64,000 nt of DNA from an uncultured Pseudomonas sp. (GCF_943846705.1 NZ_OX044366.1:1550001-1614000), one strand, 5' to 3'; shown: positions 51,444-61,004, numbered from the stretch's first letter. Program-made: numbers and translations. The notes: a model not told the origin generated them from the letters alone.

Positions 51444-52571
51444 ATGGAAGTGGTGTCACCCCTGGTAGCCTATCGACAGGCCATCGAGCAGCTGGGCTTC
51501 GAGTCGGATCAGGCGCAGTGGCAGGCCGCGCGGCTGCTAGAGGACTGTTATCAAGCCTTGCATCAAGCCGACAGCGCCGCGCTAACGCCGGCCGGGGTGT
51601 ATCTCTGGGGGCCGGTGGGGCGCGGCAAGACCTGGCTGATGGATCAGTTCCATCGCAGCCTGCGGGTGCCGGCTCGGCGTCAGCACTTTCATCACTTTAT
51701 GAGTTGGGTGCATCGGCGCTTGTTTCAGCTGACCGGCACCCCCGATCCCTTGCGGGCGTTGGCGCGCGAGCTGAGCGCAGAGGTGCGGGTGCTGTGTTTC
51801 GACGAGCTGTTCGTCAATGACATCGGCGACGCGATGATCGTCGGCCCCTTGCTGCAGGCGATGTTCGAGGCCGGCGTGGTGCTGGTCGCCACCTCCAACC
51901 AGCCGCCGCAGCAGCTGTATGCCGATGGCTTCAACCGCGAGCGCTTTCAGCCGGCGATTGCGGCGATCGAGCAGCACATGCAGGTGTTGGGCATCGATGG
52001 CGGGCAGGACCATCGCCTGCACCCCGGTGCTGCGCGTCAGCGCTATTGGGTGGCGCATCCAGAGCGGCCGAGTGGCTTGAATCAGCTGTTCGCGCAGTTG
52101 GCGGCGGGGCTGCCGGCATCCACCGAGCAGATTGTGCTGGGCCGGAGGGCGGTTAACGTGGTGCAGCGCAGCGAGCAGGTGCTCTGGTGCCGCTATGCCG
52201 AACTGTGCGAGCAACCGCTGTCGGCCCTGGATTTCATCGACTTGTGCGACCGCTTCGCCGCGATTGTGCTGAGCGAGGTGCCGAATCTGAGTGCGCAGCA
52301 ACGCGTGGTGAAGATCGCCCGCGGCACCGAGGACGGTGTCGAACGGGTGGCTGCTGGTGATCGAGCGCTGCCGGCGCTGTCAGTGCATGACGACAGTGTG
52401 CGGCGCTTTATCGCCCTGGTCGATGAGTGCTACGACCGCCGCGTGCCGCTGTACCTGGAGGCCCAGGTGCCGTTGGAACAGCTGTACACCGAGGGGTATC
52501 TGGCTTTTCCCTTCCGCCGCACCCTGAGCCGTCTGCACGAGATGCAGTTACAGCGCTTCACCGACGCTTGA
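51444..52571 (+). CDS. zapE: ZapE/AFG1-family ATPase
   Basis: A 375-residue P-loop ATPase of the ZapE/AFG1 family, which in E. coli destabilises FtsZ polymers. Walker A GPVGRGKT (56-63), HFHHFMSWVH, Walker B VLCFDELFVNDIGDAM (about 114-129) and the arginine region ATSNQPPQQLYADGFNRERF (in part) are present. It differs from canonical ZapE (FDEFFV...DAM), and sits in an unexpected place, so it may be a paralogue of the main zapE. GAGG lies 5 nt before ATG. Confidence 0.8.
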   Translation: MEVVSPLVAYRQAIEQLGFESDQAQWQAARLLEDCYQALHQADSAALTPAGVYLWGPVGRGKTWLMDQFHRSLRVPARRQHFHHFMSWVHRRLFQLTGTPDPLRALARELSAEVRVLCFDELFVNDIGDAMIVGPLLQAMFEAGVVLVATSNQPPQQLYADGFNRERFQPAIAAIEQHMQVLGIDGGQDHRLHPGAARQRYWVAHPERPSGLNQLFAQLAAGLPASTEQIVLGRRAVNVVQRSEQVLWCRYAELCEQPLSALDFIDLCDRFAAIVLSEVPNLSAQQRVVKIARGTEDGVERVAAGDRALPALSVHDDSVRRFIALVDECYDRRVPLYLEAQVPLEQLYTEGYLAFPFRRTLSRLHEMQLQRFTDA

Positions 52572-52605
52572 ACGCGCCAGCGCCTGCCCCGGGCGGGCTG
52601 CTGGC

Positions 52606-52929
52606 CTAGTTGCGGTCGGCGAGGATGCCGATGATAAAGAACACCAGGATCAGCATCGGCGCCAGGGTGAAGTTGTTAAACAAGCCCAGGCCCTTGGCCA
52701 GGTAAGGCGTGGCGAAGACGATCAGCAAGCCGTAACCCAAGGCGCAGAGCAGCACGAAGATCAGCGTGCGCAAGATGAAGTTCATGCTGCTGGTATTGCG
52801 TTGCACCCAGGCGTTGATGCCGGGGCCGAACAGCACCAGCAGGGTCGCCATGATCGTCAGCGAGATGTCGTAGAGGTGGCTGCGGCTCCAGCGCGACAGG
52901 GTGACGATCAGGTCGAGTAGCAGGTCCAT
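52606..52929 (-). CDS. DUF3392 membrane protein
   Basis: A 107-residue protein with three hydrophobic helices (about 22-40, 50-72, 82-104). The family is small and uncharacterised. Start at 52929 (MDLLLDLIVTL); the longer frame begins inside the hemW end region. It lies 31 bp downstream of hemW on the same strand and may be its last co-transcribed gene. Confidence 0.85.
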   Translation of the reverse strand: MDLLLDLIVTLSRWSRSHLYDISLTIMATLLVLFGPGINAWVQRNTSSMNFILRTLIFVLLCALGYGLLIVFATPYLAKGLGLFNNFTLAPMLILVFFIIGILADRN

Positions 52930-52960
52930 CAAGGTTTCCTTAGCCGTGCTGGCGCATGCG

Positions 52961-54121
52961 TTAGGGGAGAAAGTGTTGCAGCAGGTCATTGAGGAACAGC
53001 TGGCCTTCGCGGGTGGCGCTCAGGCGCGTCGGATCGCTGTGCAGCAGGCCGCGCTGCTGGGCCTCTGTACGTGCCGCTGTGAGCTGGCTCAGCGGCAGGC
53101 CGGTGCGTTGAGTGAATAGCTCGCTGGCGACGCCGTCGGTGAGACGCAGCACATTCATCAGAAATTCAAAGGGCAACTCATCGGCACTCAGTACGCGCTC
53201 GCCGGCGTTGAAGCGCTTGCTGCTGTCGAGGTAGTCCTTGGGCAGGCGGGTCTTCCAGCTGCGGCTGATGCGCCCGTCCGGGCTGCTCAGCTTGGCGTGG
53301 GCGCCGGCACCGATGCCGAGAAAATCGCCAAAGGTCCAGTAATTGAGATTATGCCGCGCGGCTTTGCCGGCTTGGGCGTAAGCCGACACTTCATACTGCG
53401 CGTAGCCTTCGGCAGCCAGCAGGGCCTGCCCGGCCTCCTGGATGTCCCAGAGGATGTCGTCCTCGGGCATCACTGGCGGCTGGTTCCAGAACACCGTGTT
53501 CGGTTCTACCGTCAGCTGGTACCAGGACAGGTGCGTCGGCTGCTGGGCGATGGCGATGCGTAAATCGCTGAGGGCATCCTCGATGGACTGATCCGGCAAG
53601 CCGTGCATCAGGTCCAGGTTGAAATTATCGAAACCGGCGGCGCGAGCCATGTCGGCGGCGTGCACGGCTTCATCGCCATCGTGGATGCGCCCCAGCGCGA
53701 TCAACTTGGGCGCCTGGAAGCTCTGTACACCGATCGACAGGCGATTGATGCCCAGGCTGCGGTAGTCGCGGAACTTGGCCTGTTCGAAGGTGCCTGGGTT
53801 GGCTTCCAGGGTGATTTCAATGTCTGGCGCAAACGCCACGCGTTGCTCGACGCCTTGCAGCAGGCGGCTGAGGGCCTTGGCTGAAAACAGGCTGGGCGTA
53901 CCGCCGCCGAAGAAAATCGAGGTCAGCGGCCGGCCATGAACGTGGCCCAAGTCGGCATCCAGGTCAGCGAGTAGGGCGTCGACGTAGGCTTCCTCCGGCA
54001 GATTCGGCCCGGCGGTGTGGGAGTTGAAGTCGCAATACGGGCACTTCTTCACGCACCAGGGGATGTGCACATAGAGTGCCAGCGGCGGCAGCGCGAAGCC
54101 GCCGCCGGAGGAGTCGTTCAT
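52961..54121 (-). CDS. hemW: Heme chaperone HemW (radical SAM)
   Basis: A 386-residue radical SAM protein with the cluster motif CxxxCxxC (Cys23, 27, 30 in PWCVKKCPYC) and the HemW-type FFGGGTPSL and NLDLMHGLP segments. Formerly called HemN-like; the family lacks coproporphyrinogen dehydrogenase activity and binds heme. ATGA overlap with rdgB upstream. Confidence 0.93.
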   Translation of the reverse strand: MNDSSGGGFALPPLALYVHIPWCVKKCPYCDFNSHTAGPNLPEEAYVDALLADLDADLGHVHGRPLTSIFFGGGTPSLFSAKALSRLLQGVEQRVAFAPDIEITLEANPGTFEQAKFRDYRSLGINRLSIGVQSFQAPKLIALGRIHDGDEAVHAADMARAAGFDNFNLDLMHGLPDQSIEDALSDLRIAIAQQPTHLSWYQLTVEPNTVFWNQPPVMPEDDILWDIQEAGQALLAAEGYAQYEVSAYAQAGKAARHNLNYWTFGDFLGIGAGAHAKLSSPDGRISRSWKTRLPKDYLDSSKRFNAGERVLSADELPFEFLMNVLRLTDGVASELFTQRTGLPLSQLTAARTEAQQRGLLHSDPTRLSATREGQLFLNDLLQHFLP

Positions 54122-54714
54122 ACCAGCCCCAGCCGCTGTTTGAGCAGGGCCATGGCGCGGGCGCGGTGGCTGATCTGGTTCTTCTCGGCGGCCGGCAGCT
54201 CGGCGCTGGAACAGTCACGTTCGGGCACCCAGAACAGCGGGTCATAGCCAAAGCCTTCGATGCCTTGCGCGGCGTGCAGGATGCGCCCGTGCCAGAGGCC
54301 TTCGCAGATAATCGGCAGTGGGTCGTCGGCATGCCGTACCAGTGCCAGGCAGCAGACGAACTGCGCGCCGCGCTCAGCGTCCGGCACAGCCTTTAATACG
54401 TCGAGCAGCTTGGCGTTATTCGCCGCATCACCCTGGCCATCGGCATAACGCGCCGAATAGATGCCCGGTGCGCCACCGAGAAAGTCCACCGCCAGGCCGG
54501 AGTCGTCAGCCAATGCCGGCAAGCCGGAAACCCGCGCCGCGTTACGCGCCTTGAGGATGGCGTTCTCGATAAACGACAGGCCGGTTTCTTCCGGCTCGAC
54601 GGCAGAAAACTCACCGACCGAGCGCACACGCACGCTGCTGCCGAGCATGGCTTGCAGTTCTTTGAGTTTGCCGGCGTTGTGGCTGGCCAGCACCAGTTCG
54701 TTGAAGTGGATCAT
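54118..54714 (-). CDS. rdgB: XTP/dITP pyrophosphatase
   Basis: A 198-residue house-cleaning enzyme hydrolysing non-canonical XTP, dITP. The VLASHNAGKLKE (8-19) N-terminal motif, GLSFIENAILKARNAA, and ADDSGL (about 72) are clear. Overlaps DUF4426 upstream and hemW downstream, each by ATGA. Confidence 0.96.
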   Translation of the reverse strand: MIHFNELVLASHNAGKLKELQAMLGSSVRVRSVGEFSAVEPEETGLSFIENAILKARNAARVSGLPALADDSGLAVDFLGGAPGIYSARYADGQGDAANNAKLLDVLKAVPDAERGAQFVCCLALVRHADDPLPIICEGLWHGRILHAAQGIEGFGYDPLFWVPERDCSSAELPAAEKNQISHRARAMALLKQRLGLV

Positions 54715-55130
54715 CGGTCGGGGAAAAACTCCTGGTTGAACTCGACGCTGTGCGCGACGCCATCGGCCACGCGGACAGAGAGGGTGAAGCGCAGCATTTC
54801 CTGCTGGGTGAAGGGGAACTGCGCCAGGTAGTAGATGGCTTCGCCTTCATTGACCTGCTTGAAGCTGAGCGTATGGCTACGCCCGACCAGGTCTTTGACC
54901 TCGCCGCTGACGCTGGCGCTGCTGGCTTTGCCGGCTTTGAGCACGGAAATGTTGAGCACCCCCAGGGTCTTGCTGCGGGCCAGGCCGTTGGCAGCGGCAA
55001 TGTCCGGCTGCAGAAAGCTGGAGTTGAAGGCGATGTAGTGCACATCCAGATCGCCAAAGCTCTGCTTGCGCTCAGCCAGCGCGGGCAGGCTCAGGCATAG
55101 GGCGATAAACAACACGGCAATACGATGCAT
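54711..55130 (-). CDS. DUF4426 exported protein
   Basis: A 139-residue protein with a signal peptide (MHRIAVLFIALCLSLPALA) and a beta-rich remainder. Known only as a conserved member of the metW-rdgB neighbourhood in pseudomonads. Coupled to rdgB by ATGA overlap. Function unknown. Confidence 0.88.
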   Translation of the reverse strand: MHRIAVLFIALCLSLPALAERKQSFGDLDVHYIAFNSSFLQPDIAAANGLARSKTLGVLNISVLKAGKASSASVSGEVKDLVGRSHTLSFKQVNEGEAIYYLAQFPFTQQEMLRFTLSVRVADGVAHSVEFNQEFFPDR

Positions 55131-55145
55131 GGTGATTCTCCTGAT

Positions 55146-55790
55146 TCAATCAACCTGAACAGCAGCCCGTTCAACGGTTGAGGTGTCGGGCTTGGGGGGG
55201 GCGCCGCTAATCCGGTAAATACCGATCTCACCTAACAGATTAGGCCAGATACGGCTGGCCCAGCCGTGCCGGTGGTCGCGATCCACGGCCAAGCGATTTT
55301 TGATTTTCGCACCCTGATCGTGGCAGAGGTTTTCGAAATCTTCGAAGGTGCAGAAGTGGATGTTCGGCGTGTTGAACCAGGTGTAGGGCAGAAAGTCCGA
55401 GACCGGCATACGGCCTTTAGTGGTCAGGTACCAGCGGCAACGCCAGTGGGCGAAGTTGGGGAAGGTGATGATGCAGGTCTTGCCGACCCGGAGCATTTCC
55501 GCGAGCACCTTGTCGGGGTAGTGCAGGGCCTGCAGTGACTGGGTCATCACCACCACATCGAAGCTGCTACTGGCGAAGTTGCTCAGGCCTTTGTCGAGGT
55601 TCTGCTCGATCACGTTAACGCCCTTGCTGACGCACTGGGCGATATTGTCCGCATCGATCTCCAGGCCATAGCCGCTGACCTGTTTGTGCTCCGTCAGCCA
55701 GGCGAGCAATTCGCCGTTACCGCAGCCGAGGTCCAGCACGCGGCTGCCAGCCGGAATCCACTCTTGAATGATTTCTAGATCCGCGCGCAT
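55146..55790 (-). CDS. metW: Methionine biosynthesis protein MetW
   Basis: A 214-residue SAM-methyltransferase-fold protein with VLDLGCGNGELLAWL (about 19-33) and VVMTQSLQALHYPD. Genetically it is required with MetX for homoserine acylation in Pseudomonas. Starts 2 bp after metX. Confidence 0.95.
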   Translation of the reverse strand: MRADLEIIQEWIPAGSRVLDLGCGNGELLAWLTEHKQVSGYGLEIDADNIAQCVSKGVNVIEQNLDKGLSNFASSSFDVVVMTQSLQALHYPDKVLAEMLRVGKTCIITFPNFAHWRCRWYLTTKGRMPVSDFLPYTWFNTPNIHFCTFEDFENLCHDQGAKIKNRLAVDRDHRHGWASRIWPNLLGEIGIYRISGAPPKPDTSTVERAAVQVD

Positions 55791-55792
55791 GG

Positions 55793-56932
55793 CTACACCT
55801 TAATCCGTTTCATATAGCTGTCGAATGCCTGCAAATAGCGCGGAATGGGGATCAGGAAGGCGTCGTGGCCCTGTGGCGCGTCGATTTCCAGGTAGCAGAC
55901 GTTTTTCCGCGCGGCGGTCAGCGCGTCGACGATTTCCCGCGAGCGCAGCGGCGAAAAGCGCCAGTCCGTGGTGAAGGACATCACACAAAAATCGGCGGTC
56001 ACCCCGGCCAGGGTCTTGGCCAGATCGCCATCGTGCTGGGCCGCCGGGTCGAAGTAATCGAGCGCCTTGGTCATCAGCAGGTAGGTGTTGGCATCGAAAC
56101 GGGTGGAGAACTCCTCGCCCTGATAACGCAGGTAGCTTTCCACTTGGAACTCGACGCTGTGGAAGTCGTAGTTGAGCTTCTCGCTCTTCAGTCCACGGCC
56201 GAATTTTTCGCCCATGGCGTCATCCGACAGGTAGGTGATGTGCCCGACCATGCGCGCCAGCATCAGCCCGCGCTTGGGGATCTCGCCCTGTTCCTGGAAG
56301 TGTCCGCCATGGAACTGTGGATCGGTGAGGATCGCCTGGCGCGCGACTTCGTTGAAGGCGATGTTCTGCGCCGATAACTTGGGCGCTGAAGCAATTGCCA
56401 GGCAATGACGCACGCGCTCGGGGTAGCTGATGGTCCATTGCATGGCCTGCATGCCGCCGAGGCTACCGCCGACGACGGCGGCCCATTGCTGGATGCCCAG
56501 GCTGTCGGCCAGGCGCGCCTGGCTGTGCACCCAGTCCTCCACGGTCATCACCGGGAAGTCCGCGCCAAACGGCTTGCCGGTGGCCGGGTTGAGGCTGCTG
56601 GGGCCGGTGGAGCCGTTGCAGCCGCCGAGATTGTTCAGGCTGACGACGAAGAACTTGTTGGTGTCGATCGGCTTGCCGGGACCAATGCAGCTGTCCCACC
56701 AACCGGGTTTACGGTCATCCGGGCTGTGATAGCCGGCGGCGTGATGGTGGCCAGACAAGGCATGGCAGATCAACACGGCGTTACTGGCCGTGGCGTTGAG
56801 CTCGCCATAGGTTTCGAAGATCAGCTCATAGTCGGCCAGGCTGCGCCCGCAGGCCAATGCCAGCGGTTCGGCAAAGTGCAGAACCTGTGGAGTGACCAGG
56901 CCAACAGAGTCTTGGGGGAAAGCAATCGACAT
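55793..56932 (-). CDS. metX: Homoserine O-acyltransferase MetX
   Basis: A 379-residue alpha/beta-hydrolase-fold enzyme activating homoserine for methionine synthesis. Nucleophile Ser157 in VGGSLGGMQAM, His356 in GHDAFL, and the LNNLGGCNGSTGPSS acyl-CoA loop are present. Whether it uses acetyl- or succinyl-CoA is not decided by these motifs; the P. aeruginosa enzyme is reported to use succinyl-CoA. Start at 56932 (MSIAFPQDSVG). Confidence 0.95.
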   Translation of the reverse strand: MSIAFPQDSVGLVTPQVLHFAEPLALACGRSLADYELIFETYGELNATASNAVLICHALSGHHHAAGYHSPDDRKPGWWDSCIGPGKPIDTNKFFVVSLNNLGGCNGSTGPSSLNPATGKPFGADFPVMTVEDWVHSQARLADSLGIQQWAAVVGGSLGGMQAMQWTISYPERVRHCLAIASAPKLSAQNIAFNEVARQAILTDPQFHGGHFQEQGEIPKRGLMLARMVGHITYLSDDAMGEKFGRGLKSEKLNYDFHSVEFQVESYLRYQGEEFSTRFDANTYLLMTKALDYFDPAAQHDGDLAKTLAGVTADFCVMSFTTDWRFSPLRSREIVDALTAARKNVCYLEIDAPQGHDAFLIPIPRYLQAFDSYMKRIKV

Positions 56933-56972
56933 CGACCCTGCTCGCAATAAAGGAAGAGCCGCAGTCTAAAGA

Positions 56973-57007
56973 GCGCCGCCCCAGGCAGCAAGCGCGTGGG
57001 GCGGCGC
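56973..57007 (-). terminator. Terminator hairpin between the dynamin-like gene and metX
   Basis: Perfect 11-bp GC-rich stem GCGCCGCCCCA/TGGGGCGGCGC (56973-56983 and 56997-57007), 13-nt loop, 22 bp past the dynamin-like stop. No clear T-run. Confidence 0.6.
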
Positions 57008-57028
57008 GAACCGGCGCAGTGTGTGCGG

Positions 57029-59005
57029 CTATTCGCCCATGCTGTGCGGGCGGGCGATTCCTGGCAGGCTGACGACTTTGCCCTGACGCAGCACGGGGGC
57101 TGGGCGGCGCAAGGTGCGCAGCATGTCAGCGGCCTGCGCCAGCTGCTGCTCCAGCTCGGCGCTGTAACGCGCCAGTTGCTGGCCGCGCTGGCGCGCTTGC
57201 TGGGTTTCCTGAGCCAAGGCCTTGAGCCGCAGCATGTGGGTTTCCAGCAGCTGTTTGTGCTCCAGGGTGTGTTGCATCAAGGGCATCAGCGCATCGTTGG
57301 CCCACTGCTCGGCGTCCTGGCGCATGCGCTGGTGCAGGCCGATCACTTCCTGCACCAGGGTGGCGAAGAAACGTTTGGTCAGGCTGCGCTGTTCGGTCAG
57401 CAGGGTTTTCAGCTGCAGGCGGAACTGGTCAGCCTTGGCCTGCTGCTGTTTCAGCTCACGCAGGTAGCGGCTGATGTTGAACTGCGGCGCATCGACGCCA
57501 TGCAGCGGGTTTTCTTCGTTGTGCCGGCGATAGATGGCCGCGACCATCTTGTTGGCCATCTCGGCTTCCTGGCTCAGGTTGTGCTGATCCTGCTCCACGC
57601 TGCGGAAGAAACGCAGGATTGCCTGGTTGATGCCCAGGGTGGTCCAGCTGCCGGTGAGGTCCATGCGCACCTTGTTCAGGTGTTCGTCCAGGCGCTCGCT
57701 GCGCGAGGCGTGACGCAGCAGGTCGCCCTGGCGCTTGAGCAGGCGCTGGTTGGTTTTCAGACCCAGTAGGCGTTTGTGGTGCTGGCTGTGGTCTTCCTTG
57801 GTCTTGGCGGTCAGTTCAAACAGCATCTGGCCGTTGTCGTGTTGGTGGTTGCTCAGCAGGGCCTGTTGCTCGTTGACCTTCTCCAGACGCAGATTGAGCA
57901 CGTGCTGGCTGTTCTGCAGCAGGGCCATGACCTGGAACACCACGCGGTCTTCGAGCAGGCGCTCCTTCTGCGCGATGATGCGCTCGCAGAGCAGGTTTTC
58001 CAGGTTGCTGATCTGGCTGCGGGTCAGCAGCTCTTTGTCCTTGCGCACCTTGGCCAGCATCGCCTGTTTGGCTGACAGCGGCAGCACGTCCTCGACCCGG
58101 ATGCCGAGCTGTTTGGCCGTGTTGGTTTGTATCTGGCGGATCGCGTTTTGCACGAAGGTCTCGCCCGCCAGGTCATCCCAGAGCACATCGATCTTGTTCA
58201 GCACGGCGAACAGGCAGGCCTGGGTGTCTTCGTCGAGCTGGCGAATATGTTGCTGCCAGACCGCCATGTCGCTGGCTGTTACTCCGGTGTCGGCGGACAG
58301 CAGGAAGATGATCGCCTCGGCGTTGGGCAGCATCGACAGGGTCAGTTCCGGCTCGCTGCCGAGGGCATTCAAGCCGGGGGTGTCGAGGATGCGCAGGCCT
58401 TGGCGCAGCAGCGGGTGGTCAAAGTTGACCATGGCATGGCGCCAGGCGGGCACCAGCACTTCGCCAGGCCGATGGGTGCTTTCCAGCATGTCCGGGTGGA
58501 AACCCAGGGCAATGGCTTGCTCGACCGGCATGGGCTTGCAGCGCGCCACTTGGTTAAAGGCCTGGACCATGTTGTCCGGGTCGCTGAGGTCCAGGGTGAT
58601 ATTCACCCAGTGCGCCGGAATGCGCTTGAACTGCGCGATGCTGGCTTCGGACACACGGGTCTCGATGGGCAGCAGGCGGATGTAGGAACGCTCCGAGCGT
58701 GGGTCGAAGAACAGCTCGGTGGGGCACATGGTGGTGCGCCCGGCCTGGGACGGCAGCATGCGCTGGCCGTAGGAGGAGAAGAACAGGCTGTTGATCAGTT
58801 CGGTTTTGCCGCGAGAAAACTCGCCGACAAAGGCCAGGGTGATGTGGTCGGTGCGCAGCAGCTTGAGGGCGCGCTCAAGCTTGTCTTCCACCGCTGCGGA
58901 GTTCAGCCGGTTGTTTGCCAGCCAACTGCGGTAGCGCGTGATCTCGCGCATCAGCTCGCGCTTCCAGGTGACGTAAGCATCGACCTGTTGACTGAGACGT
59001 TCCAT
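57029..59005 (-). CDS. Dynamin-like GTPase
   Basis: A 658-residue bacterial dynamin-family protein. The G1 motif is GEFSRGKTELINSLFF (61-76), G3 is DTPGLNALGSE (about 208), and G4 NKID (about 266). The C-terminal half (about 330-630) is predicted helical and Gln-rich, consistent with the stalk of dynamin-like proteins, with no obvious transmembrane paddle. The second ATG (59005) has AAGGA 5 nt upstream and is favoured over that at 59011. It probably acts on the cell membrane. Alone on its transcript. Confidence 0.88.
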   Translation of the reverse strand: MERLSQQVDAYVTWKRELMREITRYRSWLANNRLNSAAVEDKLERALKLLRTDHITLAFVGEFSRGKTELINSLFFSSYGQRMLPSQAGRTTMCPTELFFDPRSERSYIRLLPIETRVSEASIAQFKRIPAHWVNITLDLSDPDNMVQAFNQVARCKPMPVEQAIALGFHPDMLESTHRPGEVLVPAWRHAMVNFDHPLLRQGLRILDTPGLNALGSEPELTLSMLPNAEAIIFLLSADTGVTASDMAVWQQHIRQLDEDTQACLFAVLNKIDVLWDDLAGETFVQNAIRQIQTNTAKQLGIRVEDVLPLSAKQAMLAKVRKDKELLTRSQISNLENLLCERIIAQKERLLEDRVVFQVMALLQNSQHVLNLRLEKVNEQQALLSNHQHDNGQMLFELTAKTKEDHSQHHKRLLGLKTNQRLLKRQGDLLRHASRSERLDEHLNKVRMDLTGSWTTLGINQAILRFFRSVEQDQHNLSQEAEMANKMVAAIYRRHNEENPLHGVDAPQFNISRYLRELKQQQAKADQFRLQLKTLLTEQRSLTKRFFATLVQEVIGLHQRMRQDAEQWANDALMPLMQHTLEHKQLLETHMLRLKALAQETQQARQRGQQLARYSAELEQQLAQAADMLRTLRRPAPVLRQGKVVSLPGIARPHSMGE

Positions 59006-59240
59006 GCTCATCCTTGGCTTTCCTCTGGTGGTGCATCCATTGTGGGGCGATTGTATACGCTGGCCGAATCAAGTCGGGTAACCATTGAGCGATGCCGCGC
59101 CAGGCTGATGTGGCCGCTAGCGCTTTAAAGGCTGTGGCATGACCTCAGGTCCATGCATCCGTGGATAGACCTGCCGGGCATTATGCGGGTCGCAGCTGTG
59201 ACGTCAATTGCAGGCGGTTATGCGCCCGCCTTGTGGTCGC

Positions 59241-59537
59241 TCAGGGCGACTGAATGGTCAGGCCGAGTTCGCCTGGAAGGCGCAGCGGCTGTTTGATGCG
59301 TACGCGCTTTTGTCGGCTCTGCTGGCCGCTTTCCAGGCTGATCTGACTTTTGCTCACGGCGAAGGCGCTGGCCAGAAAGGCCAGCAGGTGGGCATTGGCC
59401 TTGCCATCCACAGGCGGCGCAGTGAGGCGGATCTTCACGCGCCCGCCGTGCAGCCCGGCGAACTCATCTGTGCTCGCTTTGGGTTGCAGGTGGCACGCGA
59501 GGATCAGGTCTTCGCCGTCCCAGCGGAAGTGGCTCAT
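59241..59537 (-). CDS. DUF167 family protein (YggU)
   Basis: A 98-residue protein with the family core GRVKIRLTAPPVDGKANAHL (in part) at about 39-60. Last gene of the yggS-proC-yggT-yggU operon, 13 bp after yggT. Function unknown. Confidence 0.93.
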   Translation of the reverse strand: MSHFRWDGEDLILACHLQPKASTDEFAGLHGGRVKIRLTAPPVDGKANAHLLAFLASAFAVSKSQISLESGQQSRQKRVRIKQPLRLPGELGLTIQSP

Positions 59538-59550
59538 CGGTCGCTCGGGG

Positions 59551-60141
59551 TCAGAGCGCCAGGCTGAGGCCTTTGTACATGCCGGTCATGACGGCCAGGT
59601 TGCGAATCACCAACATGTCGATCAGGTTGAGCAGCAAGAAGGCCACGATCGGCGACAGGTCCAGCCCTCCCATGCTGGGCAGGATGCGGCGAATCGGCGC
59701 CAGCAACGGCTCGCAGATCTGGTTGACCAGCATGGCGGCCGGGTTATGGCTGCCTTGTGCGACCCAGGAGAGAATCACGCTGATGATCAAAGCAAAGAAG
59801 AACACCTTGAGAAACAGTGCGGTAACGCCAATCACCGACCAGACCAGCAGCTGAACCGGGTTTTCCAGGCCGTAGCCGAGCAACATCAGGGTCAGTGCCA
59901 TTAGCACCAGCTGTACCAGAATCGCCAGCACCAGGGACGCCAGGTCGAGGCCGGCCAGGCTGGGGATGATCTTGCGCAAGGGTTTCAGCAGCGGGTGGGT
60001 GGCGCGCACGATGAACTGGCTGAGCGGGTTATAGAAGTCCGCACGGACCAATTGCAGGATAAAGCGCAGCAACACGATAAGCAGGTACAGGCTGCCGATG
60101 GTTTGCAGGATGTAAACGGCGGCGGTGGTGAATCCAGTCAT
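59551..60141 (-). CDS. YggT family membrane protein
   Basis: A 196-residue inner-membrane protein with two repeats of the YGGT domain, each carrying RFILQLVRADFYNPLSQFI-like and GSHNPAAMLVNQICEPLLAP (in part) segments and two hydrophobic helices. Third in the operon, 9 bp after proC. Confidence 0.93.
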   Translation of the reverse strand: MTGFTTAAVYILQTIGSLYLLIVLLRFILQLVRADFYNPLSQFIVRATHPLLKPLRKIIPSLAGLDLASLVLAILVQLVLMALTLMLLGYGLENPVQLLVWSVIGVTALFLKVFFFALIISVILSWVAQGSHNPAAMLVNQICEPLLAPIRRILPSMGGLDLSPIVAFLLLNLIDMLVIRNLAVMTGMYKGLSLAL

Positions 60142-60150
60142 CTTCGTTCC

Positions 60151-60969
60151 TTATTGACCCAGTTGTTCGGCCAGCTCGGCTGAGCGGTGAGCGGCAGCGT
60201 TTAGGGCTTTTTCGACCAGTGCTTCGAAGCCATCAGCCTGGAAGCTTTTGATCGCCGCCTCGGTGGTGCCGGCGGGCGAGGTGACGCGGCGGCGCAGTTC
60301 GCTGGCATCGACATCGCTGGCGACGGCCATGCGCGCCGCGCCGAGGGCAGTGTGCAGGGTCAGCTGGGCGGCGGTGTCGCGCGGTAGGCCCAGTTTCTCG
60401 CCAGCGGCGGTCATGGCCTCAATCAGCAGGAAGAAGTAGGCCGGGCCGCTGCCAGATACCGCCGTGACCGCATCGATCTGTTCTTCTGTGTCCAGCCACA
60501 GGGCCAAACCAACGGCGCTGAGGAGCTGTTCGGCTTGCTCGCGTTGGTGCGACGAGACCTGGGCGTTGCCATACAGGCCGCTGACGCCCTGGCGCAGCAA
60601 GGCTGGGGTGTTGGGCATGCAGCGCACGATGGCGCGTGGGCCAAGCCAGTTTTCCAGGCTGGCGCAGCTGATGCCGGCAGCAATCGAAACCACCAATTGC
60701 TGCTCGCTGATATGGGCGGCGAGGTCTAGGCAGACGTCCTTCATGACCTGCGGCTTGACCGACAGCACGATCACGTCGGCAGCCTTGATTGCGTCGGCGT
60801 TGCTGGCGAAGGTTTCGATGCCATGCTCGGCGCTGATTTTGCTGCGTTGTTCGGCTCCGCGGTCACTGGCACGAATGGCGCTGGCGTCGATGCCTTGCGC
60901 GCGCAGGCCACCAATCAAGCTGGCGGCCATATTGCCGGCGCCGATAAAGGCAATGCGAGGAGTGGTCAT
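60151..60969 (-). CDS. proC: Pyrroline-5-carboxylate reductase
   Basis: A 272-residue enzyme making proline from pyrroline-5-carboxylate with NAD(P)H. N-terminal FIGAGNMAASLIGGL (9-23) is the nucleotide site; AVSGSGPAYFFLLIEAMTAAG (in part) and RVTSPAGTTEAAIKSF are the family signatures. Second in the operon. Confidence 0.97.
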   Translation of the reverse strand: MTTPRIAFIGAGNMAASLIGGLRAQGIDASAIRASDRGAEQRSKISAEHGIETFASNADAIKAADVIVLSVKPQVMKDVCLDLAAHISEQQLVVSIAAGISCASLENWLGPRAIVRCMPNTPALLRQGVSGLYGNAQVSSHQREQAEQLLSAVGLALWLDTEEQIDAVTAVSGSGPAYFFLLIEAMTAAGEKLGLPRDTAAQLTLHTALGAARMAVASDVDASELRRRVTSPAGTTEAAIKSFQADGFEALVEKALNAAAHRSAELAEQLGQ

Positions 60970-61004
60970 AAAGGCTTCCTTGGTAAGGATGAAGGCACAT
61001 TCAA

